64,000 nt of DNA from an uncultured Halomonas sp. (GCF_946887195.1 NZ_CAMPKE010000002.1:186001-250000), one strand, 5' to 3'. Shown: positions 8,574-16,914, numbered from the stretch's first letter. The notes: generated from the sequence alone by a model not told the origin. Translations and numbers: made by a program.

Positions 8574-9296
8574 ATGATGACGCGTGATTCAGAATCGCAG
8601 GGAGTGGCTTGGCCCATCGGACCTGCCGTGCCGGATTGGCAGGGCGCCAAGTTGCCCGAGCGGCGCACGCTCGAAGGGCGCTGGTGTCGAGTCGAGCCGC
8701 TATCCGCGGAGCGCCACGGCGACGATTTATGGGCGGCGATGACTCGGCCCGGTACCGAGCGCCACTGGACCTACCTGGCCTATGGGCCATTCAAGGATGC
8801 ACTGGCCTATCGTGCCTGGCTGGCGGATATGGCGGTGCGCGATGACCCGCTGTTCTTCGCGATCGTCGACAATGCCACGGCACGCGCGGTCGGCGTGGCC
8901 AGTTTCCTGCGCATCGACCCCGGCGCCGGTACCATCGAAGTGGGTCATCTCAATTTCTCGCCGTTGCTGCAGCGTCGCCCCGCCGCCAGCGAGGCGATGT
9001 TTTTGATGATGCGCTATGCCTTCTCGCGGGGGTATCGGCGTTACGAGTGGAAATGCGATGCGCTCAATCAGCCGTCACGATGGGCCGCCCTGCGGCTGGG
9101 CTTTACGTATGAGGGGGTGTTTCGTCAGGCCACGGTGGTCAAGGGGCGCAACCGCGACACCGCCTGGTATTCGATCATCGATAGCGAATGGCCGGCGCTG
9201 GAAAGCGCCTTCACGACCTGGCTGGCGCCCGATAATTTCGACGCGCAAGGTCATCAATACGTGGCCCTGGGATCGCTGACCGGGCCGCAAGGGTAA
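8574..9296 (+). CDS. GNAT-family N-acetyltransferase, RimJ/RimL type
   Basis: The 240-residue protein has the acetyl-CoA-binding fold typical of RimJ/RimL-type GNAT enzymes: an opening LEGRWCRVEPLSAERH, then AVGVASFLRIDPGAGTIEVG, followed by PAASEAMFLMMRYAFSRGYRR and the acceptor-proximal RWAALRLGFTYEGVFRQ. Substrate cannot be assigned; relatives acetylate N-terminal residues, spermidine or small molecules. The ORF begins with two tandem ATG codons, preceded by AAGGAG about 11 bases away. It is followed after 21 bases by another GNAT gene, so the two may be co-transcribed. Confidence 0.9.
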   Translation: MMTRDSESQGVAWPIGPAVPDWQGAKLPERRTLEGRWCRVEPLSAERHGDDLWAAMTRPGTERHWTYLAYGPFKDALAYRAWLADMAVRDDPLFFAIVDNATARAVGVASFLRIDPGAGTIEVGHLNFSPLLQRRPAASEAMFLMMRYAFSRGYRRYEWKCDALNQPSRWAALRLGFTYEGVFRQATVVKGRNRDTAWYSIIDSEWPALESAFTTWLAPDNFDAQGHQYVALGSLTGPQG

Positions 9297-9317
9297 TTTC
9301 GCAAGGAACCTGACCAC

Positions 9318-9764
9318 ATGCATATCCGACAGGCGACATCGGACGACCTGGATGCCCTGGTGCCGCTACTCGAGGGCTATCGCCATTTTTATCGACAGCC
9401 GGGCGCGCCCGAGCAGGCACGTGATTTTCTCGCGGAGCGCTTCGCGAAAGAGGATTCGCTGATTCTGCTGGCGGTCGACGAACGGGGCCAGGCGTTCGGG
9501 TTCACGCAGCTGTTCCCGACATTGAATACGGTACGGCTGACGACACGCTGGATCCTCAACGATCTGTTCGTCGATCCCGAGGCGCGTCGCCAGGGGGCGG
9601 GGAAGGCGCTGCTCGAAGCCGCTCGTGCGCATGGCGAGAAGGCCAATGTCGGTGAGATGCGCCTGGCGACCCAAGTGGATAACCATGCCGCCAAGACACT
9701 TTACGAATCGCTTGGCTGGCAGCGCATGGCCGGCTTCGATCACTACACGCTGGTCCTGACGTAG
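9318..9764 (+). CDS. GNAT-family N-acetyltransferase
   Basis: A compact 148-residue GNAT protein starting MHIRQATSDDLDALVPLLEGY. The acetyl-CoA pyrophosphate loop is in LFVDPEARRQGAGKALLEAA, and the C-terminal motif is NHAAKTLYESLGWQRM with a GF.HY end, as in aminoglycoside-acetyltransferase-like and YkwB-like enzymes. Substrate unknown. AAGGA precedes the ATG by about 11 bases. It follows the RimJ-type gene by 21 bases and converges on the IclR gene. Confidence 0.9.
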   Translation: MHIRQATSDDLDALVPLLEGYRHFYRQPGAPEQARDFLAERFAKEDSLILLAVDERGQAFGFTQLFPTLNTVRLTTRWILNDLFVDPEARRQGAGKALLEAARAHGEKANVGEMRLATQVDNHAAKTLYESLGWQRMAGFDHYTLVLT

Positions 9765-9778
9765 CGGACGGCGATCGA

Positions 9779-10618
9779 TCAGCGCTCGTCGATGGCTGGC
9801 AGGCGACCGCCGATCTGGCGGGTGATGTCGCGGGCGGCGCGGCCGACCAGGCCGCCGAGCTCGGCCAGGCGCGATTCGGGAATACGTGCCACCGGGCCAG
9901 AGACCGAGATCGCCCCCAGCGGATTGCCATGCTGGTCGTGAATCGAGGCGGCTACGCAGTTGAGGCCGATGGCATGCTCCTCGCGGTCGCAGGCATAGCC
10001 CTGGCGGCGGATCTCGGCCATGCTCTCGCGTAGGCGCGCCGGCGTATCGATGGTGTTCTCGGTGACCCGGTTCAACCCGCGCGCCTGGAGAATCCGCTCG
10101 ACCTCCTTGTCCGGCAGCCACGCCAGCAGCGCCTTGCCCACCCCGGAGGCATGCAGCGGCGCGCGCGACCCCAGGCGGGTGATCATGCGCATCATCTGCG
10201 GCGATTCGCTCTGCGCCAGGAACACTGCCATGCCGTCGTCGCGAATGCCGAGATTGGCGGTTTCACCGCTCTCCATCGTCAGTTGACGCAGGAAGGGCCG
10301 TGCGGTGGCGACGAAATCGCGCGCCTCGAGGAAGGTATTGCCGATCTGGAAGGTCTTGACGCCGATCTTCCACAGGCCGAGATCGGCATCCTGAGTGATG
10401 AAGCCCTGCTTGTGCAGCGCCTGCAGCAGACGGTGGGTCGTCGATGGCGCCAGGCCGACGATCTGGGCGATATCCGATAACCCCAGCCCGGTGGGCGTTG
10501 CCGCCAGGCCTTCGAGGATATTCAGCCCGCGCACCAGCGACTGGCTATGACCGCCATTGCTCTTGCCGGACCCCGCCGGGCGGCCGACCGGCTTGCGTTT
10601 GGTTTCTGCCACGCCCAT
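9779..10618 (-). CDS. IclR-family transcriptional regulator, likely of allantoin/glyoxylate genes
   Basis: The protein has a short basic tail (KRKPVGRPAGSGKS), an N-terminal winged helix (SLVRGLNILEGLA, then LSDIAQIVGLAPSTTHRLLQ) and an IclR effector domain (ASGVGKALLAWLP, DREEHAIGLNCVAASI, AISVSGPVARI). AllR of E. coli, which senses glyoxylate and allantoin, has the same architecture. The location at the edge of the urate-to-glyoxylate island suggests an AllR-like role, and an IclR-type palindrome lies in front of gcl (19717-19749). ATG at 10618 is my choice; two other starts upstream (10657, 10675) are possible and none has a strong ribosome-binding site. Confidence 0.85.
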   Translation of the reverse strand: MGVAETKRKPVGRPAGSGKSNGGHSQSLVRGLNILEGLAATPTGLGLSDIAQIVGLAPSTTHRLLQALHKQGFITQDADLGLWKIGVKTFQIGNTFLEARDFVATARPFLRQLTMESGETANLGIRDDGMAVFLAQSESPQMMRMITRLGSRAPLHASGVGKALLAWLPDKEVERILQARGLNRVTENTIDTPARLRESMAEIRRQGYACDREEHAIGLNCVAASIHDQHGNPLGAISVSGPVARIPESRLAELGGLVGRAARDITRQIGGRLPAIDER

Positions 10619-10761
10619 TTCTCCACTCACGGCGAGTTCCCCGCACTGACTGCGCATTGGTTTAGGACGTAGCATACACGCTCGCCATTGAGCTGTCCGC
10701 CCATCACGGAATCGGCTTCCATTTTAATGGCAGGTTCGCGCCACGCCAGGCGTTCAGGCAC

Positions 10762-11289
10762 TTAGGGCGCGGTGCGAGCGTGCAATCGCAGCCTCGCGAT
10801 GCGGTTGATTTGCTCGATGGCGGTGCGCCGCTCCTCATCGAGCGTGTGGGTAAGGCGCGTCTCGAAGGCCGCCAGAATCTTGTGGCGATCGCTACCCTTC
10901 ACGGCCATCACGAACGGAAAGCCGAAACGCGCCTTGTAGGCATCGTTGTAGCGATGAAAGCGGGCGAACTCCTCCTCGCTGCACTGATCGAGGCCGGCGC
11001 CGGCCTGCTCGAGGGTCGAGTCGGCGGTCAACTCGCCGGTCGAGGCGGCCTTGCCGGCAAGGTCCGGGTGGGCGCGGATCACCTCGAGCTGGCGCTCGGC
11101 CGGGGCGCTCGCGAGCACGCCGCTCATGACATCGGCTAAGCCATCAGGGGTATCCTGCTCGGCGCCGAGACCGGCATCCCAGCTCAATTCGGCGACCCAG
11201 GGCGAGTGCTCGTAAATGTCGCCATAGCGGCTGACGAAGGCATCGCGAGTGAGTGTGCTGGGGCGGGGGTTGAGTCTATCTACGGGCAT
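10762..11289 (-). CDS. uraD: 2-oxo-4-hydroxy-4-carboxy-5-ureidoimidazoline (OHCU) decarboxylase
   Basis: A 175-residue enzyme that decarboxylates OHCU to (S)-allantoin after urate oxidase and HIU hydrolase. The catalytic His is in IRAHPDLAGKAA (His74), followed by the TGELTADSTLEQAGAG loop and the F.FPF segment (ARFGFPFVMAVKG) diagnostic of this family. Start at ATG 11289 with GGAGA 8 bases upstream. It is divergent from uraH-puuD, with a shared 180-base promoter region that contains a TGTATACA palindrome. Confidence 0.95.
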   Translation of the reverse strand: MPVDRLNPRPSTLTRDAFVSRYGDIYEHSPWVAELSWDAGLGAEQDTPDGLADVMSGVLASAPAERQLEVIRAHPDLAGKAASTGELTADSTLEQAGAGLDQCSEEEFARFHRYNDAYKARFGFPFVMAVKGSDRHKILAAFETRLTHTLDEERRTAIEQINRIARLRLHARTAP

Positions 11290-11363
11290 GATGGCTTCTC
11301 CAAGGCTGGTGACGTCGAAACAAATGGCATCTGCCAGGTTATGTATGACAAGATAGCATTAAA

Positions 11364-11373
11364 ATGTATACAA
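11364..11373. promoter_or_regulatory. TGTATACA palindrome between uraD and uraH (candidate GntR operator)
   Basis: The sequence ATGTATACAA lies in the divergent uraD/uraH promoter region, an AT-rich stretch. It matches the form TTGT-N2-ACAA found repeatedly in this island and nowhere else in the window in complete form. A looser relative (TGTATGACA) lies about 20 bases to the left. The likely binder is the FCD-type GntR regulator encoded at 13275-14024. Assignment is by motif recurrence only. Confidence 0.5.
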
Positions 11374-11471
11374 AAAAATTTTGAAATGTACTTCATTTAG
11401 CGCTAAAACTGTCTTCATAGGCTAGCGGTTCCTTAATCGATAGCCGAACAACCGATCGAGGAGCATGACCT

Positions 11472-11837
11472 ATGGGACGCCTGACCACTCACGTACTCGA
11501 TACCAGCCGAGGCTGCCCGGGCAGCGGACTGCGTATCGAGATATTCCGCGTCGATGGCGACACGCGCACTCGCCTGGGCGAAGTGACCACCAACGACGAT
11601 GGCCGCTGCGATGCGCCGATTCTCGAAGGCGAGGCGTTTACCGTCGGCGAATATGAACTGCTGTTCCATGCCGGCGCCTATCTCGACAGCCAGCTCGACA
11701 GACGGGACGAACCGGGTGCCAAGCCGCGCTTTCTGGATCGCATCCCGCTGCGCTTCGGTGTCGCCGACGCCGATCAGCATTATCACGTTCCGCTGCTGCT
11801 ATCGGCATTCGGTTATTCCACGTACCGGGGAAGCTGA
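11472..11837 (+). CDS. uraH: 5-hydroxyisourate hydrolase (transthyretin-like)
   Basis: A 121-residue transthyretin-family enzyme hydrolysing 5-hydroxyisourate to OHCU. It begins with the signature [13 protein letters not shown], contains the central beta-strand residues of the fold ([21 protein letters not shown]) and ends with YRGS, the C-terminal tetrapeptide that distinguishes HIU hydrolases from vertebrate transthyretin. ATG at 11472 follows GAGGAG. It is the first gene of a uraH-puuD operon; puuD begins 53 bases downstream. Confidence 0.97.
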   Translation: MGRLTTHVLDTSRGCPGSGLRIEIFRVDGDTRTRLGEVTTNDDGRCDAPILEGEAFTVGEYELLFHAGAYLDSQLDRRDEPGAKPRFLDRIPLRFGVADADQHYHVPLLLSAFGYSTYRGS

Positions 11838-11890
11838 GCCGGGTGACGGATTCTCCAACGACAATAACCGCACACTACGAGAACTAGCTT

Positions 11891-13126
11891 ATGCAAGCGT
11901 ATCTGCTGGATTTTGCCAACATGCTGCTGCGCTGGCTGCATGTCATCGCCGCCATCGCCTGGATTGGCGAGTCGATCTATTTCGTGATGCTGGACAATAG
12001 CCTGCGCCCGCCCCAGGCGGCCGATGACAAGCGCAAGGGCGTCTTCGGCGAGATGTGGTCCGTACATGGCGGCGGCTTCTATCACAACCAGAAGTACGCA
12101 ACGAGCCCGGGCAAGCTGCCCGAGGATCTGCACTGGTCCTTCTGGAAGGCGTACGTCACCTGGCTGTCCGGTTTCGGCCTGTTCATCATGCTGTACATGG
12201 CCAACCCGAGCTTCTACCTGATCGACACATCCAGCGACTGGGCATGGGCCGCCAACATGACCGGCTGGCAGGCCAATATCGTCGCCCTGCTGTTCCTGCT
12301 CTCTGGCTGGTTGGTCTATAACGAGCTCTGCAAGCGCATCAGTCCCAACATGGAGCGCGATGGCCTGTTGAGTATCGCCGTTGCGGTAATGATGGTCATC
12401 GTCGCCTACCTGAGCACGCAGATATTCGCTGGCCGCGCGGCGTTCCTGCTGACCGGCGCGGTCATGGCGACCGCCATGTCGGCCAATGTGTTCTTCTGGA
12501 TCATCCCCGGCCAGCGGCGCATGGTGAAGGCGATGCGGGCCGGCGAAGCGCCCGATCCCATCGACGGCAAGCGCGGCAAGCAGCGCTCCGTGCACAACAC
12601 CTACTTCACACTGCCGGTGGTATTGCTGATGCTGAGCAATCACTACTCGTTCACTTACTCCCATCCGCAGGCATGGGTCATCATGGCGCTGTTCATCTTC
12701 GCCGGCGCCTTGATTCGTCAGTTCTTCGTGGTGATGCACGCCGGCAAGATCCAGGTGGGCTACCCTATCGCCGGGGTGGCGCTGATTCTGCTCAACGTGT
12801 GGATCGCGGCGCCCTCCTTCGATGAGCCGGCCATGGCCGCCAACGCCGCAATCGAGGGTCGCGAGCCGATCGCTTTCAACGAAATCGAGCAGGTGATCGT
12901 CGAGCGTTGTGCCGGTTGCCATGCCGCCGAGCCGAGTTTCGGCGGCTTCGCCAGTGCCCCGGCCGGGGTGCGTCTGGATAGCGCCGAGCTGATTCGCCAG
13001 CATATCGCCGACATCGGGCGTGTCGCGGTACAGTCGCAGTACATGCCGCTGGGTAACGTGACCCAGATGACCGAGGACGAGCGCGCGTTGATCGGTAGCT
13101 GGATCGCCCAACAGAGCGCCGAATAA
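11891..13126 (+). CDS. puuD: Membrane-bound urate oxidase PuuD with C-terminal cytochrome c domain
   Basis: A 411-residue integral membrane protein with about eight hydrophobic segments (starting FANMLLRWLHVIAAIAWIG) and a C-terminal haem-c motif CAGCH (Cys340, Cys343, His344) with a downstream Met (YMPLGNVTQM) that could be the axial ligand. This architecture is that of PuuD, the cytochrome-linked urate oxidase described in Agrobacterium, which replaces soluble uricase or the flavin enzyme HpxO and passes electrons to the respiratory chain rather than making hydrogen peroxide. Position after uraH supports the role. Confidence 0.93.
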   Translation: MQAYLLDFANMLLRWLHVIAAIAWIGESIYFVMLDNSLRPPQAADDKRKGVFGEMWSVHGGGFYHNQKYATSPGKLPEDLHWSFWKAYVTWLSGFGLFIMLYMANPSFYLIDTSSDWAWAANMTGWQANIVALLFLLSGWLVYNELCKRISPNMERDGLLSIAVAVMMVIVAYLSTQIFAGRAAFLLTGAVMATAMSANVFFWIIPGQRRMVKAMRAGEAPDPIDGKRGKQRSVHNTYFTLPVVLLMLSNHYSFTYSHPQAWVIMALFIFAGALIRQFFVVMHAGKIQVGYPIAGVALILLNVWIAAPSFDEPAMAANAAIEGREPIAFNEIEQVIVERCAGCHAAEPSFGGFASAPAGVRLDSAELIRQHIADIGRVAVQSQYMPLGNVTQMTEDERALIGSWIAQQSAE

Positions 13127-13141
13127 GGCAGCGCATTCTAT

Positions 13142-13176
13142 CCGGTCCATCTCGCGAACCCAGCGGGATGGGCCGG
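13142..13176 (+). terminator. Hairpin downstream of puuD
   Basis: CCGGTCCATCTCGC (13142-13155) pairs with GCGGGATGGGCCGG (13163-13176), a 14-base stem with two G-U pairs and a 7-base loop, 16 bases after the puuD stop. There is no clear T tract, so it may be a Rho-dependent or RNA-protecting hairpin instead of a classic intrinsic terminator. Confidence 0.5.
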
Positions 13177-13224
13177 CGTCGTTATGTCGCTATAACCCGG
13201 GTGAGTCGTCGCTTGCCGGCGTAA

Positions 13225-13234
13225 GCGTATACAA
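13225..13234. promoter_or_regulatory. GTATAC palindrome upstream of the GntR gene (candidate autoregulatory operator)
   Basis: GCGTATACAA lies 41 bases before the ATG at 13275. It shares the GTATACAA half with the other sites of the island but has a weaker left half. If the GntR protein recognises TTGTATACAA, this would be an autoregulatory site. Confidence 0.35.
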
Positions 13235-13274
13235 TGGGCTCCAACGACGATATTCGATGCAGGGATTCCAGAGC

Positions 13275-14024
13275 ATGACCGAGCGTCAGCAACTGCCCGA
13301 TGGCGCGGCAAGCGGCAGCGAACCGGCCAAGCCCCGGCGTGGCAAGAATGGCGATGGCGCCGAACGCCACGATGCCATCTACCGAACCATCAGCGATGCC
13401 ATCATCGAGCATCGCCTGCGTCCCGGTGCGAGGCTGCGCGAGGATGCCTTGTCCGAGGTATTCGGCGTCAGCCGCACCGGCATCCGCAAGATTCTTCAAC
13501 GCTTGGCGCTAGAGCATCTGGTCACATTGACGCCCCGGCGCGGTGCCAGCGTGACCCGGCCCAGCGCCGAGGAGGCCCGCGACGTATTCGCCGCCCGGCA
13601 ACTGGTGGAGTGCGGTGTGATGGAGTCGGTGGCGAAGGGCATGAGCGCGGCCGACGTCAGCGAGCTTCGCGACCTCGCCGCGCGTGAGCATGCGGCGCTG
13701 CGCGCCGGCGAACAGAGCACGGCGATCAAGCTCTCGGCCGAGTTTCACGTGCACTTGGCAAGGCTCTCGGGCAATGCCACGCTGGCCGAGTTCATCGGAC
13801 GGCTGTGCTCGCGCTCCTCACTGATCCTGGCGGTCTATGGCAACCCCGGCAATCTGGGCTGCGAGTCGCACGATCACGATGAGTTGATCGATTGCCTCGA
13901 AGCCGGCCAGGGCGAGCGCGCCTCCGCCTTCATGGGGCGTCATCTCAAGGCCATCGAGGCCTCGCTGTCGATCGATGTGGAAGAGGAAGAGGCGCCCGAT
14001 CTGCATCGGATATTCTCGCTCTAG
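13275..14024 (+). CDS. GntR-family (FCD) transcriptional regulator
   Basis: A 249-residue regulator: N-terminal GntR winged helix (IYRTISDAIIEHRLRPGARL, LSEVFGVSRTGIRKILQRL, TPRRGASVTRP) and a C-terminal all-helical FCD effector domain with the metal- or ligand-binding His residues in FHVHLARLSGN and HDHDELIDCL. It sits between the uraH-puuD operon and the permease-racemase operon, so it probably controls purine catabolism (Klebsiella HpxS is a GntR analogue). The start at 13275 is preferred over ATG 13257 because GGGA lies 9 bases before it. Confidence 0.92.
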   Translation: MTERQQLPDGAASGSEPAKPRRGKNGDGAERHDAIYRTISDAIIEHRLRPGARLREDALSEVFGVSRTGIRKILQRLALEHLVTLTPRRGASVTRPSAEEARDVFAARQLVECGVMESVAKGMSAADVSELRDLAAREHAALRAGEQSTAIKLSAEFHVHLARLSGNATLAEFIGRLCSRSSLILAVYGNPGNLGCESHDHDELIDCLEAGQGERASAFMGRHLKAIEASLSIDVEEEEAPDLHRIFSL

Positions 14025-14042
14025 CCGCCTACCTCGCATGAA

Positions 14043-14065
14043 GACGCCGGCTCAGAGCCGGCGTC
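14043..14065. terminator. Shared hairpin between convergent GntR and permease genes
   Basis: A perfect 10-base stem (GACGCCGGCT / AGCCGGCGTC) with a 3-base loop lies 18 bases after the GntR stop and 20 bases after the permease stop on the other strand. T tracts are weak on both sides. Its placement between convergent ends suggests a bidirectional terminator. Confidence 0.6.
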
Positions 14066-14084
14066 GTCGGTTTCGGACGTTCGT

Positions 14085-15446
14085 TTACTCACAGAAGCGC
14101 TGGCAGGGCGTCCAGTGGCGCATCAACAAGTAATAGGTCAGCCCCGCCGGAATCAGGCTGGCGTACCAGGACACCGCCGAAAAGAAGAACGCGACGACGA
14201 TGCCCACGGCGGTGGCGATGAACGCGGCATGATTGATCCCACGATAAGGCCCCTGCTCGTCGTACAGCTTGGCGATATCCAGGGTGCGGCGGCGAATCAG
14301 ATAGTAGTCGACCGCGAGCACCGCGAAGATCGGGCCGAGGAACGCCGAGTACGTCTGCACGAACAGTTGCAGGCCAGCGGCGGACTCATCCTGCACCAGT
14401 TCCCAGGGGAAAGTGGCGAAGGCCAGCAGGCCGACGATCACGGTGGCGGTGCGGTACTTCAACTTGAAGGCATCCATCAGCACATAGGTCGGCGGCACCA
14501 CGTTGTTCAGCACGTTGGTGGTGACCTGGGCGAAGGCGATGAACAGCAGCGTGGTCATCAGCAAGGGCGTGTTGTCCACCGCATTGGCGAATACCTGGAT
14601 GGGGTCGGCCACCCCGGTCGCCTCGGAAACCATGAAGCCGATCAGGCCCATGAACAGCGTGCAGGGCAGAATCGACATGGCGTAAATGGTCGTCAGCAGG
14701 CCAGGGCCGGTGCCGCGCTTGTGCTCGCGGGAGTAATCGCTGACGTTGAGTATCATGGTGCTGTAGATACCCAGGAACAGCATGGTCGCGCCCCAGAATG
14801 GCAGGCCCCAGGAGCCCTCCATGGTCAGCAGATTGGCCGAAAGCTCACCGCCGTAGCGTTGCACCGTGCTGTAGAACATGTAGACCAGCGAGAGGAGAAT
14901 GAAGCCGCTGCCGATGTTCTCCAGCCATTTGATGCCTTGAAACCCCATCACCGACAGGCCGATCTGCAGGAACTGGAAGGCGATGAAGTAGAACACCAGA
15001 TTGTCGAAGCCGAATAGCGTCGCCGAGACCATGTTCAAGGCGCCGGCGCCGATCCAGCTCTGGAAGCCGTACCAGACGATCGCCGGAACGGCGCGAACCA
15101 GGCCGGGCAGGCGCGTGCCGGTAAAGCCGAAGGCACTGCGCGCCTGAACCATGAAGGGGATACCGTACTTGTAGCCGGCCGCGCCATTGATCGCCAGGGC
15201 GATGCCGATCACGAAACAGCCGATGGCAATGGCCAGCGTGGCCTGGATCAGGTTGAGCGTGCCGACCACGCTCGAGCCCATGGTGAAAGTACCGATCGAG
15301 ACGCAGCCGCCGAACCAGGCCAGCAGATAGGAAAAGCGCCCCATGATGCGGGTCTGCTGCGGCGCCAGCGACTCCTCGCCAACGCCCTTGGTTTGTTCGG
15401 ACTGATTCGGCAAGACGCTTTGCGGGGGTAGCGTTTGGTTTTGCAT
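14085..15446 (-). CDS. NCS1-family nucleobase/allantoin permease
   Basis: A 453-residue integral membrane transporter with about 12 hydrophobic segments. Family features are the start of TM1 (YLLAWFGGCVSIGTFTMGSS), the TM3 region (YGIPFMVQARSAFGFTG with RAVPAIVWYGFQSW) and the TM6 region (ILNVSDYSREHKR). NCS1 carriers move allantoin, uracil, hydantoin, cytosine or purines with Na+ or H+. Given the allantoin racemase immediately upstream on the same strand, allantoin or a related ureide is the most likely substrate; this is inference. ATG at 15446 follows GAGGT. An R1 repeat separates it from the racemase gene. Confidence 0.92.
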   Translation of the reverse strand: MQNQTLPPQSVLPNQSEQTKGVGEESLAPQQTRIMGRFSYLLAWFGGCVSIGTFTMGSSVVGTLNLIQATLAIAIGCFVIGIALAINGAAGYKYGIPFMVQARSAFGFTGTRLPGLVRAVPAIVWYGFQSWIGAGALNMVSATLFGFDNLVFYFIAFQFLQIGLSVMGFQGIKWLENIGSGFILLSLVYMFYSTVQRYGGELSANLLTMEGSWGLPFWGATMLFLGIYSTMILNVSDYSREHKRGTGPGLLTTIYAMSILPCTLFMGLIGFMVSEATGVADPIQVFANAVDNTPLLMTTLLFIAFAQVTTNVLNNVVPPTYVLMDAFKLKYRTATVIVGLLAFATFPWELVQDESAAGLQLFVQTYSAFLGPIFAVLAVDYYLIRRRTLDIAKLYDEQGPYRGINHAAFIATAVGIVVAFFFSAVSWYASLIPAGLTYYLLMRHWTPCQRFCE

Positions 15447-15474
15447 GATGGTGACCTCGCGGATTGTTATTGTT

Positions 15475-15616
15475 TGGTCTTTTCTAAAAAGTGCCTGCGC
15501 TTGTTCATACAGCGTTAAAAATCGGACTCAAGGTGCTCATTTACACTGCGTAAACTCTGCGCTTTCGCCGATTTTTGCCTTGTCTGACCTGCGCTCGTCG
15601 ACTTTTCAGGGAAAGA
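15475..15616. repeat. R1 inverted-repeat element, copy 2
   Basis: This copy lies between the allantoin racemase and the permease, which are on the same strand and probably one operon, so the element would be inside the transcript. Inner inverted pair GTTAAAAATCGG / GCCGATTTTTGCC and a second pair around CATTTACA / GTAAACTC. It groups with copy 4 (50604-50742): both share CGTTAAAAATCGG, CTCATTTAC, TTTCGCCGATTTTTGCCTTG and CGCTCGTC. Confidence 0.85.
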
Positions 15617-15649
15617 CGCAAGTTCTTCAGCGCACCGGTTAATGGCGCC

Positions 15650-16390
15650 TCAGAATTCGAGATTCGATAGATGCGCGAACTGGCCGGTGAACGTCTTTGG
15701 CCGTGGGAATGCCAGATCGCCATGCTTGCTGGTGCCCAGGCCGAGCCCGACCAGCGCTTCGGCGAGCTTGACCGCCGCCGTTACGCCCTCGATCACTGGC
15801 AAGCCCACCGCATCACTTATCTGCCCGGTGAGATCGGCCATGCCGCCGCAGCCGAGCACGATGGCGCCGATGTTGTCCTCGTCGCGAGCCCGGCGGCATT
15901 CGTCGATCAGGCGCACTAATGCCGCATTGCCGTTGTCTTCCAGATCGAGCACCGGAATCTCGGCGGCGCGCACACGCCGGCAGTGATGCGCGAACCCGTA
16001 GTTCTGCAATAGATGCTCGGCGATGATGCCGGTGCGCCCCAGGGTGGTGACGATCGAGAAGCGGGTGCTGATCAGCGTGGCCATATGGAAGGCCGCCTCG
16101 GCGATGCCGATCACCGGGGCGCGCGTCAGCTCGCGTGCCGCCAGCAGGCCGGGATCGCCAAAACAGGCGATGATGTAGGCGTCGGCCCGCTCGCGCTCGC
16201 CGACGCGGATCTCCTCGGCCACCCCGATTGCGCTGATCGCCTCGTCGAAATGACCCTCGATGGAAACCGGGCCGCTGGCAGGATTGGTAGCACTGATACG
16301 CGTACCCGGCGCGGCGATACGACTCGCGGCCTCGCCGATCTTGCGGGTCATGCTGACCGTGGTGTTGGGATTGATCACATGGATGTGCAT
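15650..16390 (-). CDS. hpxA: Allantoin racemase (Asp/Glu racemase superfamily)
   Basis: A 246-residue two-cysteine racemase. The two catalytic Cys are Cys76 in IIACFGDPGL and Cys181 in VLGCGGMADL, the arrangement of HpxA/HyuE hydantoin and allantoin racemases. It interconverts R- and S-allantoin so that a stereospecific allantoinase can use both. The N-terminus MHIHVINPNTTVSMT is typical. A TTGTACACAA palindrome lies about 30 bases before its ATG. The neighbouring allantoinase puuE supports allantoin over hydantoins as substrate. Confidence 0.9.
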   Translation of the reverse strand: MHIHVINPNTTVSMTRKIGEAASRIAAPGTRISATNPASGPVSIEGHFDEAISAIGVAEEIRVGERERADAYIIACFGDPGLLAARELTRAPVIGIAEAAFHMATLISTRFSIVTTLGRTGIIAEHLLQNYGFAHHCRRVRAAEIPVLDLEDNGNAALVRLIDECRRARDEDNIGAIVLGCGGMADLTGQISDAVGLPVIEGVTAAVKLAEALVGLGLGTSKHGDLAFPRPKTFTGQFAHLSNLEF

Positions 16391-16417
16391 CGATACGTCC
16401 TAATGGCTGGATTTATA

Positions 16418-16450
16418 TTTTGTACACAAAATGGGAAGTGTTGGATACAA
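16418..16450. promoter_or_regulatory. Two operator-like sites upstream of hpxA
   Basis: TTTTGTACACAAAA (16418-16431) is a palindrome except for its central two bases, and TTGGATACAA (16441-16450) matches TTGTATACAA at nine of ten positions. They lie 28 to 60 bases before the hpxA ATG, where a regulator could block its promoter. Confidence 0.5.
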
Positions 16451-16630
16451 AGCTAGTGGAAGGTTTTGTTAAAAGCAAGCGGTTGTTAGGGGTGGTCGTT
16501 GGGTAAGATAAGTTTATTTATAATCAATGACTTGCCTGTAAATTTGGCGGATGGTAGCGCCGTCGGCGGGATTTCAGGTGATGATTTTCTACCGAATTGG
16601 AGAACGCCTGAGAACAATTCTTCTTATTTT

Positions 16631-16640
16631 GTGTATACAA
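16631..16640. promoter_or_regulatory. TGTATACA palindrome in the hpxA-puuE control region
   Basis: GTGTATACAA, flanked by AT-rich sequence (TTTT on the left, TTAATAAG on the right). It belongs to the set of TTGTATACAA-like sites of the island. Confidence 0.5.
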
Positions 16641-16804
16641 TTAATAAGCAGGAAAAGTGATTGGGCTCTGGCTTGTCACGGGCTAGTCAGGCGGCAGTCT
16701 TGCTGCAGTTCCTTGCAGGAGGAAATGCACGCAGTAAACCTGATGCATCATTGAAGGGAGTGGGCCAATGCTTGCATGGCATCGGGATACAGTTTAAATT
16801 TTTA

Positions 16805-16814
16805 ATGTATACAA
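16805..16814. promoter_or_regulatory. TGTATACA palindrome in the hpxA-puuE control region
   Basis: ATGTATACAA in an AT-rich setting (TTTTTA before, TTTTAAATTG after), 166 bases before the puuE start. Confidence 0.5.
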
Positions 16815-16904
16815 TTTTAAATTGCCGTCGCGATAGGTACATCCACGCGTAAAGGCCTGAGGTGCAATCGGGCTATTCCAGCTTCATCGAAGAAATTTGA
16901 TTTT

Positions 16905-16914
16905 TTGTATACAA
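16905..16914. promoter_or_regulatory. Perfect TTGTATACAA palindrome upstream of puuE
   Basis: TTGTATACAA, a perfect 10-base palindrome, lies 66 bases before the puuE start codon. This is the cleanest member of the set and the best predictor of the consensus. Confidence 0.6.

Noticed and set aside
11813..13150. A 445-codon minus-strand frame antisense to puuD
   Set aside because: It is low-complexity, His/Gly/Asp-rich sequence of the kind produced opposite GC-rich genes, and the plus strand encodes a clear PuuD.
16551..16754. Short ORFs in the AT-rich hpxA-puuE region, including a 9-codon ORF after AGGAGG
   Set aside because: No family features, the spacing to the ATG is too short for a good ribosome-binding site, and the region is better explained as regulatory.
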